Source: an uncultured Actinomyces sp.
GTDB taxonomy: Bacteria > Actinomycetota > Actinomycetes > Actinomycetales > Actinomycetaceae
Length of the DNA stretch: 64,000 bases
Direction: 5' to 3'
NCBI GenBank assembly: GCA_946998115.1
Contig: CAMPYB010000003.1
Coordinates: forward strand, 1 to 64,000
Under the pieces are notes generated by a model, which had not been told where the DNA came from, did not search any database, and saw only the letters and a program-made list of their open reading frames with translations. Both the position numbers and the translations under genes were made by a program. Of the stretch, positions 46,615-56,500 are shown in pieces; position 1 is the stretch's first letter; every line of letters starts with the position of its first letter.

Positions 46615-46650
46615 GGGCTTGGATCTTTAATTGCTTCCGGGCCCTTTTTA
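46615..46650 (+). terminator. Rho-independent terminator after bS22
   Basis: GGGCTTGGA (46615-46623) pairs with TCCGGGCCC (46636-46644) with two G-U pairs, followed by TTTTT. Confidence 0.85.
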
Positions 46651-46665
46651 GTTTATTCTTTGTAC

Positions 46666-47112
46666 ATGATACGTTTTCTGCCTTTTATTTTTGCTTTTAT
46701 TGTAACTGTTTATTCTGTATGCTCTTGTATTTTTACTTCTGAAGATGATTTTCCTATTAGGATCGCGAAACCTATAGTTGTTGCTGTTATTATTCTTACT
46801 ACTCCTTTGGGTGGCTTGGTTTGGCTAGCATGGTTGTTTATGAAAAAGTTTGATAATTCGTCTGATAATGCTAAAGAGAAAAAAATTGTAGCACCTGATG
46901 ATAATGATGAGTTTTTATTTACTTTGGATCGCGATAATCAGTTGAGACGTGATGGTATTTTACGTGATGATGTATCTGATTTGTATGATAATTTTAAGGA
47001 TAATAACGATAATATTTCGCAAGATTTCGGTGTTGACAATCTAGAAAATAATGAATCTGGTTCTGATTGTGAAAAGCATGATGATATAGATGATGATAGC
47101 GAGTCTAAGTAG
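46666..47112 (+). CDS. Small membrane protein with PLDc_N-like domain
   Basis: This 148-residue protein has two membrane helices separated by a CIFTSEDDFPIRIAKPIVV loop. The layout is like the phospholipase D-nuclease N-terminal (PLDc_N) proteins common in Actinobacteria (...IVVAVIILTTPLGGLVWLAWLFM). An Asp/Asn-rich acidic tail follows (about residues 80-148). No nuclease domain is present. No ribosome binding site is seen, so the mRNA may be leaderless. Function is unknown. Confidence 0.7.
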   Translation: MIRFLPFIFAFIVTVYSVCSCIFTSEDDFPIRIAKPIVVAVIILTTPLGGLVWLAWLFMKKFDNSSDNAKEKKIVAPDDNDEFLFTLDRDNQLRRDGILRDDVSDLYDNFKDNNDNISQDFGVDNLENNESGSDCEKHDDIDDDSESK

Positions 47113-47325
47113 AAATATTTTTATTAAATTTTGTAATGTTTTATATTTTATGGTTTTATAATTTTATATTTGTGTTTGAAAATATAAGTTTGTAAGACGT
47201 ATATCTTATACAATTTTTATGTTTTATTTTATTAGAATGTGTATATTTTGAAATTTTTATTGTAGTTTAATAGTATTGTATTGCTTATTTTAGTGTTCAT
47301 TTTATCGATGCTATTAGGAATTGTT

Positions 47326-48342
47326 GTGAAAAATATTAAAATAGTGACTGGCATATTTGCTTGTGTTTTGGCTTTGTCTTTAAGCGGTTGTGCTAATACT
47401 GCGGAAACCAAAGTTGAGAAGAAAGCTAAGCCTTCTGTAGAGAAAATTTGGCCTTTGACTGGTAAAAAGGCGTCGTCTGGTGATGATATTGCTCGTCCTG
47501 CTTTGTCTATGAAGATTGAAAATATTGATGATGCTCGTCCGCATGTGGGCTTGGATAAAGCTGATATTGTTTGGGAGCAGATGGTTGAAGGTGGATTAGT
47601 GCGTTTTAATGCTGTGTTCCATTCTGATCTTCCAGAAAAAGCTGGTCCTATGCGTTCTGTCAGGCCAATGGATGCTGATATTTCTGCACCTTTGAAAGGT
47701 GTTTTTGCTTGTAGTGGTGGTCAGCTTCCTTTTAAGCAATCAGTGTCTGAAGTTGTGGGAAAGTTTATTGATGAGGATGGCGCTGGTTCTACTGCAATGC
47801 GTAGTTCAGATCGTCCTGTGCCACATAATTTATTTTTGAATGTGAAAGAGGCTTTGGCTGAATTTGGCAAAGGTTTGAATGCTCCTTCTCATCAGCTGGA
47901 TTTTGCTGATGGAAAGAAAAATAAGCTTTTTGTTGACGCTAAAGGTTCAGATGCTAAGCCTGCGAATAATTTAGTTTTGGATTATCCAGCACATAATGCT
48001 AAATGGGATTTTGATGCTTCTTCAAAGGAATATTTGCGTTCAGATAATGGTAGTGCGCTTGTTACAGAAGATGGTGTGAGAATTGCTTCTAATAATATTG
48101 TTGTTATGGATGTGAATGTTAAACCTAATTCTTTTGACGCGCATGTTCCTCAGACTATTCTTGTTGGAGAAGGCAAAGCGAGATTCTTGACTAATGGTAA
48201 ATATGTTGAGGGTACGTGGAGTAAGAAGAATGTTGATTCTCCGGTTATTTTTAAAGATTTGAAAGGGCGTAGAATTAATTTTGCTCCAGGTAAAACTTGG
48301 ATAGAATTATTGCCTGTAACATCTAGTTTTGAGATTGGATAA
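47326..48342 (+). CDS. DUF3048 (YerB-like) lipoprotein
   Basis: This 338-residue lipoprotein has a type II signal peptide ending LSGC (Cys near residue 22). The DUF3048 domain starts WPLTGKKASSGDDIARPALSMKIEN, continues DARPHVGLDKADIVWEQMVEGGLVRF, and has a second domain near the C-terminus (FAPGKTWIELLP). It is anchored outside the membrane. The activity of this family is not firmly established. AGGAA at 47316-47320 sets a GTG start at 47326. Confidence 0.85.
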   Translation: MKNIKIVTGIFACVLALSLSGCANTAETKVEKKAKPSVEKIWPLTGKKASSGDDIARPALSMKIENIDDARPHVGLDKADIVWEQMVEGGLVRFNAVFHSDLPEKAGPMRSVRPMDADISAPLKGVFACSGGQLPFKQSVSEVVGKFIDEDGAGSTAMRSSDRPVPHNLFLNVKEALAEFGKGLNAPSHQLDFADGKKNKLFVDAKGSDAKPANNLVLDYPAHNAKWDFDASSKEYLRSDNGSALVTEDGVRIASNNIVVMDVNVKPNSFDAHVPQTILVGEGKARFLTNGKYVEGTWSKKNVDSPVIFKDLKGRRINFAPGKTWIELLPVTSSFEIG

Positions 48343-48589
48343 TTTTTTTAGGTTTGTTTGTTTGAGGATATTTATGTTAATTCTTGGTATGGTTTATTGA
48401 AGTTTATTCTACTAGCTTAAACTTTTTTTCCCTTTTTTCTTTTTTCATTATGATAAGTTTAATATAACTGGTAGAGTTTAACTAATTGCGATTTATATCT
48501 TGAATTGCAATCCGATAAGCTTTTCTTGCCTTTATGGCATAGTTTGGCTTATTTTAGTACTTATAAGATTCTGAAGAAAGGCAACTTGG
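48343..48589 (+). promoter_or_regulatory. Upstream region of the arc operon
   Basis: This 247-bp non-coding stretch precedes arcA. It contains an AT-rich promoter-like zone (TTTAATATAACTGG near 48460), an inverted pair ATTGC...GCAAT near 48487-48512, and a small TGCC/GGCA hairpin close to arcA. I do not see a convincing ArgR box or Fnr site. An activator or leader control is possible. Confidence 0.35.
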
Positions 48590-49807
48590 ATGTTGCATCA
48601 TGTTGACTCTGAAGCCGGCAAACTACATAAAGTGTTGTTGCACCGCCCAGGGCTTGAGATGAATCGTCTCACACCTTCTAATAAGGACGACTTGTTGTTT
48701 GATGATGTGCTTTGGTTAGAAAAAGCACAGGAAGAACATAAGGTTTTCGTAAAGACATTAGAAGAACGTGGAATTGAAGTTCTGCTACTTGACAATGTTC
48801 TTACAGAAACTGTAGAAGTTCCTGAAGCTCGTCAGTATCTAACAGATCAGCTTTTCACAGAAGAAAATTATGGCGCTTTGGTAGAGCCTTTACGCGGTGT
48901 TGTCGAAGATATGACAGCACGCGAGTTTGCTAATTTGATGATTGCTGGTATAACCAAGCGTGAATTGGTAGAAAAGATAGGGGACGCATCTTCTGTATAT
49001 TGGAATACTCTTGAAGATGACTCATTGCTTCTTTCTCCGCTACCTAATCATTTATTTACACGCGATACATCTTGCTGGGTTTATGATGGTGTTGCTGTTA
49101 ACTCAATGCAAAAGCCAGCTCGTCGTCGTGAAACCTATAACTTAGGTGCTATTTATCGTTGGCATCCTTCTTTCGCTAATGATAATTTTAACCTTTGGAC
49201 AGATGGCCAGGGAGGACCTGAATGCGCTGTCGAAGGTGGTGACGTTCTGGTCATTGGTCGTGGTATTGTTCTAGTCGGTATGAGTGAGCGTACTACTCCT
49301 ATTGGTGTTGAGCGTTTAGCAAAGCGTCTATTTGCTAACGGTTCAGCAAAGCAAATTATTGCTTTGGATATGCCTAAGGGACGTGCTTGTATGCACTTGG
49401 ATACTGTTATGACTATGGCTAATGAAAATACTTTCAGTAAGTATGCCGGTCTAGGTATGCTACCTTCATACTCTATTTTCCCAGGAGATAAAGGCGAATT
49501 GGAAATTGTGCAAAATCCTGCTGAGGAAATGCACAAAGTTATTGCTAAGGCTTTGGGTGAACCAGAGATAAATATATTGACTACCCCACAGGACATGCTC
49601 GCAGCAGAGCGTGAACAGTGGAATGACGGTTGTAACATGTTGACAATCGCACCGGGCGTTGTAGTTACTTATGAACGTAACGTTACTACAAATGCCTATT
49701 TCCGCAAGAACGGTCTTGAGGTTCTTGAAATCCCAGGTGACGAACTCGGTCGTGGTCGTGGTGGCCCACGTTGTATGAGCTGCCCGTTGATTCGTGACGG
49801 CATCTGA
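48590..49807 (+). CDS. arcA: Arginine deiminase
   Basis: ArcA hydrolyses L-arginine to citrulline and NH3, the first step of the energy-yielding ADI pathway. The 405-residue protein is normal length. It carries the guanidinium-binding [11 protein letters not shown] and [14 protein letters not shown] blocks, the His-containing [10 protein letters not shown], and the catalytic Cys395 in [15 protein letters not shown] precedes the ATG. It is first of arcA-arcB-arcC with 39-bp and near-zero gaps. No arginine/ornithine antiporter is adjacent; the neighbours instead include an amidinotransferase and creatininase. Confidence 0.97.
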   Translation: MLHHVDSEAGKLHKVLLHRPGLEMNRLTPSNKDDLLFDDVLWLEKAQEEHKVFVKTLEERGIEVLLLDNVLTETVEVPEARQYLTDQLFTEENYGALVEPLRGVVEDMTAREFANLMIAGITKRELVEKIGDASSVYWNTLEDDSLLLSPLPNHLFTRDTSCWVYDGVAVNSMQKPARRRETYNLGAIYRWHPSFANDNFNLWTDGQGGPECAVEGGDVLVIGRGIVLVGMSERTTPIGVERLAKRLFANGSAKQIIALDMPKGRACMHLDTVMTMANENTFSKYAGLGMLPSYSIFPGDKGELEIVQNPAEEMHKVIAKALGEPEINILTTPQDMLAAEREQWNDGCNMLTIAPGVVVTYERNVTTNAYFRKNGLEVLEIPGDELGRGRGGPRCMSCPLIRDGI

Positions 49808-49846
49808 TAAAAATTCGGAATAATCTACTATTAAAGGATGGATAAT

Positions 49847-50854
49847 ATGGCAATTGGACCATTGCAGGGTCGCAATTTTCTAAAGGAATTGGATTTTACA
49901 GTAGAAGAATGGCGTTATCTTCTAGATTTAGCTGCAGAACTAAAGGCTGCTAAGTATGAACGTCGTGAAGTTCAGCACCTAAAGGGCAAGAACATTGCTT
50001 TGATCTTCGAAAAGACCTCTACTCGTACACGTTGTTCATTTGAAGTTGCAGCATATGATCAGGGTGCACATGTAACTTACCTAGATCCAACAGGTTCACA
50101 GATGGGACACAAGGAATCAGTAGAAGATACAGCACGTGTTCTAGGACGTTACTATGATGGTATCGAATTCCGTGGTAAGAAGCAGGATCACGTTGAAGTT
50201 CTAGGTAAACTAGCAGGTGTTCCAGTATGGAACGGTCTAACAGATGAATGGCACCCAACACAGATGCTTTGCGACATGCTAACAATGCATGAAGTAACAG
50301 GTAAAGATTACAAAGATATTGCTTTCGCATACTGTGGTGATGGCCGTAACAACGTATGTAATTCTCTTCTAATTTCTGGTGTAATGCTAGGTATGGATGT
50401 TCGTGTTGTTTCTCCTAAGGAACTATGGACAGCTCCAGAGCTAATCAAGAAGGCTGAAGAAATTGCTAAGAAGACTGGCGCAAAGATTACACACACTGAT
50501 GATGTTAAAGCTGGCGTTAAAGGTGTAGACTGCGTTTACACAGACGTTTGGGTATCAATGGGTGAACCAAAGGAAGTATGGGATCAGCGTATTGCTCTTC
50601 TAAAAGATTTCCAGGTTAACAAGGAACTAATGAAGGCAACAGGTAATCCAAATGTTAAGTTCCTACACTGCTTGCCAGCATTCCACGATCGTCACACAAA
50701 AGTTGGTGAAGATATTTACCAGAAGACAGGCATGGAATCTCTAGAAGTTACACATGAAGTATTTGAATCAGATGCTTCAGTTGCATTCCAGCAGGCTGAA
50801 AACCGTATGCACACCATTAAAGCTGTTATGGTTGCTACACTAGGTGAGTGGTAA
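49847..50854 (+). CDS. arcB: Ornithine carbamoyltransferase (catabolic)
   Basis: ArcB phosphorolyses citrulline to ornithine and carbamoyl phosphate. The 335-residue protein carries carbamoyl-phosphate motif [34 protein letters not shown], and the ornithine-binding [14 protein letters not shown] at 49833-49838 lies immediately before the upstream ATG at 49838, so the ATG at 49847 is the better start. Codons are strongly biased (CTA/TTG Leu, ACA Thr), implying high expression. Its context in arcABC marks it as the catabolic form. Confidence 0.96.
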   Translation: MAIGPLQGRNFLKELDFTVEEWRYLLDLAAELKAAKYERREVQHLKGKNIALIFEKTSTRTRCSFEVAAYDQGAHVTYLDPTGSQMGHKESVEDTARVLGRYYDGIEFRGKKQDHVEVLGKLAGVPVWNGLTDEWHPTQMLCDMLTMHEVTGKDYKDIAFAYCGDGRNNVCNSLLISGVMLGMDVRVVSPKELWTAPELIKKAEEIAKKTGAKITHTDDVKAGVKGVDCVYTDVWVSMGEPKEVWDQRIALLKDFQVNKELMKATGNPNVKFLHCLPAFHDRHTKVGEDIYQKTGMESLEVTHEVFESDASVAFQQAENRMHTIKAVMVATLGEW

Positions 50855-50858
50855 GTCG

Positions 50859-51776
50859 ATGCGTATAGTAGTAGCTCTTGGTGGAAACGCAATGCTAGAA
50901 CGTGGTCAGAAGCCTGACGCATCTGTTCAAATTGAAAATGTTTTGACAGCTGTTAAAGCTTTGACACCTCTAGCTAAAGAACACGAATTGATCGTTACAC
51001 ATGGTAATGGTCCACAGGTTGGTGTTCTAGCTCTTCAGTCAGCAAATGACAAGAAACTATCCGAACCATATCCATTTGACACTATTGGTGCTATGACACA
51101 GGGTATGATTGGATACTGGTTGCAGCAGGCTTTCAAGAATGCTTTGCCAGAACGCGATGTTTGCAGCATGATTACTCAGACAATTGTTGATCCTAAGGAT
51201 CCTGCATTTGACAATCCTGCAAAGTTCGTGGGTGAAGTATACAACGAAGATCAGGCTAAAGAATTTGCTAAAGAACGCGGATGGACAATGAAGCCAGATG
51301 GCAAGTATTTCCGTCGTGTTGTTGGTTCTCCTGATCCTAAGAACATTCTTGAAATCGAAGTTATCCGTAAGCTAGTTGACAGCGGTGCTGTTGTAATTAG
51401 CTCTGGCGGTGGCGGTATTCCAGTTGGACGCGATGAAAATGGCAAGTTGTACGGCATTGAAGCTGTTATTGACAAGGACCTTTCAGGTGCTGTTTTGGCA
51501 CGTGAATTGGGTGCTGATTTCTTCATGATTCTAACTGATGTTCCTGCTGTTATGGAAAACTTCGGTACTCCTGAGCAGAAAGAAATCAAGCGTGCAAAGC
51601 CAGAAGAAATGCGCGCAAAGGGATTCGCTGCAGGTTCTATGGGACCTAAAGTTGAAGCAGCTTGCCGTTTCGTTGAACTAGGTAATGGTGCTGCAGGTAT
51701 TGGTCGTTTGGCTGATGCTGCTGCTGTTATCAAGGGTGAAGCTGGTACAATCATCAGCAAGACAGGTGAGTATTAA
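50859..51776 (+). CDS. arcC: Carbamate kinase
   Basis: ArcC transfers the phosphate of carbamoyl phosphate to ADP, giving ATP, NH3 and CO2; this is the energy-conserving step. The 305-residue amino-acid-kinase-fold protein starts MRIVVALGGNAMLERGQKPDA. It has VTHGNGPQVGVLALQ, ISSGGGGIPV, DKDLSGAVLA and FMILTDVPAV. The frame reaches back to a GTG at 50844, but the family start is the ATG at 50859, four bases after the arcB stop. Codon bias is as in arcB. Confidence 0.96.
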   Translation: MRIVVALGGNAMLERGQKPDASVQIENVLTAVKALTPLAKEHELIVTHGNGPQVGVLALQSANDKKLSEPYPFDTIGAMTQGMIGYWLQQAFKNALPERDVCSMITQTIVDPKDPAFDNPAKFVGEVYNEDQAKEFAKERGWTMKPDGKYFRRVVGSPDPKNILEIEVIRKLVDSGAVVISSGGGGIPVGRDENGKLYGIEAVIDKDLSGAVLARELGADFFMILTDVPAVMENFGTPEQKEIKRAKPEEMRAKGFAAGSMGPKVEAACRFVELGNGAAGIGRLADAAAVIKGEAGTIISKTGEY

Positions 51777-51813
51777 AATTTAATTCACTAATAGTGATAT
51801 TAATCTCATGTTT

Positions 51814-51907
51814 TAGTCCTAGTTTACGCTTTGGAAAAGGTGTAAACTAGGACTATTGAAACTTAAAGGACTTTTGAGTTTCAAAGATGTCACCGAAAGG
51901 CGATGTC
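51814..51907 (+). ncRNA. Three-hairpin structured leader of the amidinotransferase gene
   Basis: Hairpin 1 has a perfect 14-bp stem, TAGTCCTAGTTTAC (51814-51827) with GTAAACTAGGACTA (51842-51855). It continues for five more pairs to a GGAA tetraloop. Hairpin 2 pairs TTGAAACT (51856-51863) with AGTTTCAA (51877-51884) plus inner pairs. Hairpin 3 (51886-51907) pairs GATGTCACC with GGCGATGTC through wobbles and one mismatch around a GAAA tetraloop. None is followed by a U-run. AAGGAG (51963-51968) then precedes the ATG at 51978. It could be a cis-regulatory RNA, riboswitch or 5' stabiliser; no known class is recognised. Confidence 0.55.
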
Positions 51908-51977
51908 GCGACTGTACAATTGTAATTATTAGAAATTCATTTATATGCGAAGACGCGTATAGAAGGAGTGAAGGATT

Positions 51978-53105
51978 ATGACAAAGATCGTTAACTCTTG
52001 GAACGATTTTGATCCATTGAAGCACGTTATTGTTGGTCGTGCAGAGAACTCATGTATTCCACCAGAAGAGCCAGCAACCTCTGAAAAGGTTCCAGTTGAC
52101 TCAGAAATGCGTGGTATGTGGGGACCTCGTCCATTGTACACAGTTGAAAAAGCAGCAGCACAGCTAGATAACCTAGCAGCAGCTTGCGAAAAGTTTGGTG
52201 CAAAGGTTGACCGCCCAACACCTCTACAGTGGAACCAGCCAGTTATTACACCTGACTTCCGCACAGACTCAATGATGACATGTATGCCTCCACGTGACGT
52301 TCTATTGACAATTGGTCCAGAAATCATTGAAGCAGCTATGTCATTCCGTTGCCGTTTCTGGGAATACTTGGCATACAGCCCACTATTGTCAGAATACTTC
52401 AACAATGACCCAGAATTCATCTGGTCACAGGCACCACGTCCACGTTTGACAGACAAGTCCTACAAGCACAACTACTACGATGAGAAGATCTCCCTAGAAG
52501 ATCGTCTAATCCGTACAGCTAACAAAGACTTCGTTACAACAGAAGAAGAAATCCTATTCGACGCAGCTGACGTTCTACGTCTAGGTAAAGACCTATTCAT
52601 TCAGCATGGTCTAACAACAAACCGTAAAGCTATGGAATGGTTCAAGCGTAAGTATCCAGAATTGCGCGTACACGCAGTAAACTTCCCAGGTGACCCATAT
52701 CCAATCCACATCGACGCAACATTCGTACCATTGCGTCCAGGTTTGATTATCAACAACCCACACCGTCGTCTACCAGAAGAACAGCGTAAGATCTTCGAAG
52801 CAAACGATTGGCAGATTGTTGATGCTGCTATGCCAGCTCACAAAGAACCACCACCGTTGTGCTACTCTTCAGTATGGTTGTCAATGAACTGCCTAGTTCT
52901 AGACCACAAGACAGTTATCGGTGAAGCTTCAGAAGTAAACCAGCTAGAACAGTTCGACAAGCTAGGTATGGAACCAGTTCCAGTAGCATTCCGTGATGCA
53001 TACGCATTCGGTGGCGCTCTACACTGTGCTACAGCTGACGTTTACCGTGAAGGTGGCTGTGAAGACTACTTCCCAAATCAGGTAGAAGACCCAACACTAG
53101 TCTAA
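51978..53105 (+). CDS. GATM-type amidinotransferase (proposed creatine:ornithine amidinotransferase)
   Basis: This 375-residue protein aligns along its length with arginine:glycine amidinotransferase, from my memory of the human enzyme. It has the start NSWNDFDPLKHVIVGRAENSCIPP-like block and the triad Asp195 (FDAAD), His244 (PIHID) and Cys350 (GGALHC). The residues matching human Asn300 and Met302 are Tyr241 and Ile243, so substrate preference probably differs from AGAT. All 30 leucines use CTA (19) or TTG (11), unlike most neighbours, implying very high expression. Near ArcABC and a creatininase, I infer it transfers the amidino group of creatine to ornithine, giving arginine and sarcosine. 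Guanidinoacetate or another guanidino donor is an alternative. Confidence 0.85.
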   Translation: MTKIVNSWNDFDPLKHVIVGRAENSCIPPEEPATSEKVPVDSEMRGMWGPRPLYTVEKAAAQLDNLAAACEKFGAKVDRPTPLQWNQPVITPDFRTDSMMTCMPPRDVLLTIGPEIIEAAMSFRCRFWEYLAYSPLLSEYFNNDPEFIWSQAPRPRLTDKSYKHNYYDEKISLEDRLIRTANKDFVTTEEEILFDAADVLRLGKDLFIQHGLTTNRKAMEWFKRKYPELRVHAVNFPGDPYPIHIDATFVPLRPGLIINNPHRRLPEEQRKIFEANDWQIVDAAMPAHKEPPPLCYSSVWLSMNCLVLDHKTVIGEASEVNQLEQFDKLGMEPVPVAFRDAYAFGGALHCATADVYREGGCEDYFPNQVEDPTLV

Positions 53106-53150
53106 TTAGATAGTGTAGAAGTTTTCATTCCGTAGGGATTGAGTTTTATT

Positions 53151-53186
53151 GTGGTTCTCTCCGTAAGGAGGGAACCACTTTTTATA
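53151..53186 (+). terminator. Strong rho-independent terminator after the amidinotransferase gene
   Basis: GTGGTTCTCTCC (53151-53162) pairs over 12 positions (one G-U) with GGAGGGAACCAC (53167-53178) around GTAA, followed by TTTTTATATTTTTATTT. Confidence 0.92.
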
Positions 53187-53566
53187 TTTTTATTTACAAA
53201 TTTTGTTTGTTATTTTTTCTTATTTTATAACTTGCGTTATAAAATCAATTTTTGGTTTCAAAATTTAATAATTTCAAAATTATCAATATTTTTTCTAAAA
53301 ATTTTTCTAAAACCTAGATTTATTTATTTACAAATTTTGTTTTCTTTAGAAATTACTAAAAGATTTATTTAATATTTTTGTATTATTTATGAAATATGAT
53401 TACTCTAATCTTTGCTATAAATTAAAAAATGTTATGTAAAATGTGTAGTTTTTTAAAATAAAACATTATAATAAGGAAGTATATAAATTATCTATTTGTT
53501 GTTATGTTTTAATGTATGCCGTTACTTGTGAAACGTTTATAAAATGATTGAGTAAGGAATTAAAAA
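53187..53566. other. AT-rich intergenic region
   Basis: About 380 bp of very AT-rich DNA separates the amidinotransferase terminator from the surface-protein gene. I see no gene, tRNA or strong hairpin. The surface gene's promoter presumably lies in its last 150 bp. AAGGAA just before 53567 is the ribosome binding site. Confidence 0.5.
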
Positions 53567-56500
53567 ATGGAAAAAGATTTATCTTCAAATCATTCAATTA
53601 ATTCAAAAAAATATAATCATACTCCAATATATAAAACTGCATGTGTAACTATGCTTGCGGGTGCTATGTTATTTACTAGCGGTTTAGGTACACCAGCTTT
53701 TGCTGATGGTTATGTCAGTGGCGACAATAACAATCTATATTATGGATATAAAACAGATGCTGAATATAGTGCTGTACGTTTGCTTACAGAAGTACAATTT
53801 TATGACACGCCAGAAGATGCACGAAAAGGTGATCCTGTAAAACAAAATCCTATGGGTAGGTATGTGCGTGTTCATTATTATTCAAATGATCCTGAAGATG
53901 TAAATTCTCAACCTGATAGGTGGGCTCTTCGTCCTTCATGGTGGTTTGGAGTGCCGAAGGGGTTAGAAAATGTACAACACATTAAGCTTGTCAGAAAAGA
54001 ACGTGTAACGCATAGTGGTGGCGTACAAGTTAAGCATCCTGAAGTCGTAGGTGGTAAGGATAGACGTGGGTATACGGTAGTTACTGCTAATGAATATGCT
54101 AAGCCTTCAGATTTTGAAAGTATTTCCCGGTACCATTATGATGCTAATGATCGTATAAATAATAAGAAGATAGCTAAAGTATGGAATGATTTAATCGGTT
54201 TTAAACATTACGATGACATGGGCGATACTAAAAAACAGTGGCCAGATTTTCAAGATAATACTCAATCAATTTTTGTAGACTGGGAATCATCAGGAACAAG
54301 ATCATATGATTTTACTTATATTGCGAAAATATCTGATAAATTTGCTAATGATCGTGTAAATAATCCTCTTTACTTTACAGCAGGTATTTACCGTCCAGTA
54401 GGAAACTGGCATTATGCAACAGGTAAAGCATACTATATGCCAAAAGCATCCGATCATATTAGAGTCAATTATCCAAACCCTACAGAAGTAATGAATCTTA
54501 CACAAGTAAGTCCTGCTGAAAAAGAACAAATAATTAAAGCAATAAAAGATGTTAATAAAGGTAAAGCAGGAGCTGAAAGTGAGTTCAGTAAATATCTAAA
54601 AGAATCAGATGGTATTGTCATTAATAATGATGGTAGTGCAAAGATTACTTTTATTGATGGATCTTATATTAATATTCCATCGAAACTTCTCGTAAAGCAG
54701 GGAAAGAAATATGCAGAAAAATATAGTTCTAACCCTGTCAATAAAACTGGTGTAGTGAAAATGACAAAACTCACACCACAAGAACGTGAAGCAGTGAAAA
54801 AAGCTATTATTGATTCAAATAAAGCAAGTGGTAAAGAAAATGAATTCTTGAAACATTTGAAGAAAAATGCTGGCGAATACAGTATTGAGGTTGAAGAAAA
54901 TGGCGATGCGCACATTTTGTTCCAAGATGATTCAAGAATGACTATTCCTTCTTCTGATTTGATTTATCAAGGTGAAACAATTGCCGATTGGGCACCTTAT
55001 TGTGTACCTGATCCGATTGAAGTTGCTAATATTTCTAAATTAGAACCAGGAGAAATTACTGAAATTATAAAAGCTTTCGACAACTCTAATAAAGATTTGC
55101 CTGTATATCAAGACGCAAAAAATGGCGATAAAAGTCCTGTAACTATAAATCCTAATGGAGATGCAGTAATAACGTGGAAAGATGGTTCTAGCACAACAAT
55201 TCCTAGTTATTTATTCTTAAAAGAAAAAGTTAAACAGGTTCCAACTCCTAAACCACCTGCAGAAACAGAAAAAGAATTTAATGTGGATTTGCCTAATAGA
55301 GCGGTAACTGTAAACTTTGATCCATTTAATACGAAACCTGAGGATCTTGAAGCAAATAGGACTCAGCTTGACAATGTTAAAATAGCTCTAAAAAGATTAA
55401 AAGCTAAAGATGCTGAAGATAATAGTACAATTGTTCCTATTAAAGACGTGGAATTTGATTTTGTAAATGGAAAAGTTATCTTCAAAGCAGATGGATATAA
55501 TGATAGAACATATCCGATGGGTATGTTCCTAAAGCAAAGAGCAGATAAACAGACACCTAAGGAAACGGAACATAATCCAGCAGGAAAAGCTGAATACAAA
55601 TATAAAGTAGCTCCTGTTGAATATACAGGTAACGCACCTACCCCTCAAGATTGGCAAAAAGCTTTGAAAGCTTTCGTAAAATCGAATTATGGTGTAGATG
55701 TATCGAATGAACCAATAGTAGAAACTTATAGTTTGCCATCTACTTTTGTTCCAGTTGCTGGCACCCAAGGAATGAACGTTTATAAGAATGGTGAAAGCAA
55801 TAATGCTGGTGTAGTAACAATTGGTATTTCACCTAACCATACAGATGGAACATTGCAAGTGCTAGGTTATACACAAGGTGATAATAATCTAAAAACTTTG
55901 TTTACTGTTCCTGCAGATCAGCTTTACAAAAAGCAAGGTGTGCAAACTGATCACACTCTTTCCGATTTGAAAGCATTAGCAAAGCAACTTGTCAAAGATA
56001 AACATAATGCTGGTGTTACAAATGAAGATTTTGAAAAATTTGGAATTGGAAGAAGTGATGATAATACGATTAACAGTATGACAGAAGACGATCTTCGAGA
56101 TTTCATTAAAAAAGTTTCAGAAGCTAAACATATTGAACAAAAACGTCAATACAAGACTAATCCAGTTGAAGTTGAAGATTATGATAATTTGTCTGTACCT
56201 GATGAATTATTCAAAAACGCTTTGAAACAATTCCTTAAAGCTAACTATGACGGTAATGTAGATGCGTTAAACATTGAAGGTGCTTCATTTGAATTTGTTA
56301 CGCGGAATGGAAGCGATTGGGTAAATAATAATCCACTCACTCCAAAAGATGGTGTTTTAGGAATGAAACTTGCATCTGAAAACAATCCGAAAGGAATTGC
56401 TAGTGCGCAACTTAATAATGACGGTGTTCGTATTGATTTCTGTGATATAGATGGAAAAGTACTTTTCAGTCTTGAGAAAGATGAATTGTATAAAAAAGCT

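Noticed and set aside
48343..48589. ArgR box upstream of arcA
   Set aside because: The AT-rich sequence has partial matches only; none has the two-half-site form I would accept.
51814..51855. Hairpin after arcC as a simple rho-independent terminator
   Set aside because: No run of Ts follows on either strand, and two more hairpins continue downstream, so a structured leader or processing element is more likely.
51814..51907. A known guanidine (ykkC or mini-ykkC) riboswitch
   Set aside because: I do not see the ACGR loops of the guanidine-II class or the conserved guanidine-I core.
51978..53105. Ordinary glycine amidinotransferase for creatine synthesis
   Set aside because: The organism would spend arginine while an adjacent arc operon burns it; creatininase and residue changes at the acceptor site fit creatine use better. 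It remains the main alternative.
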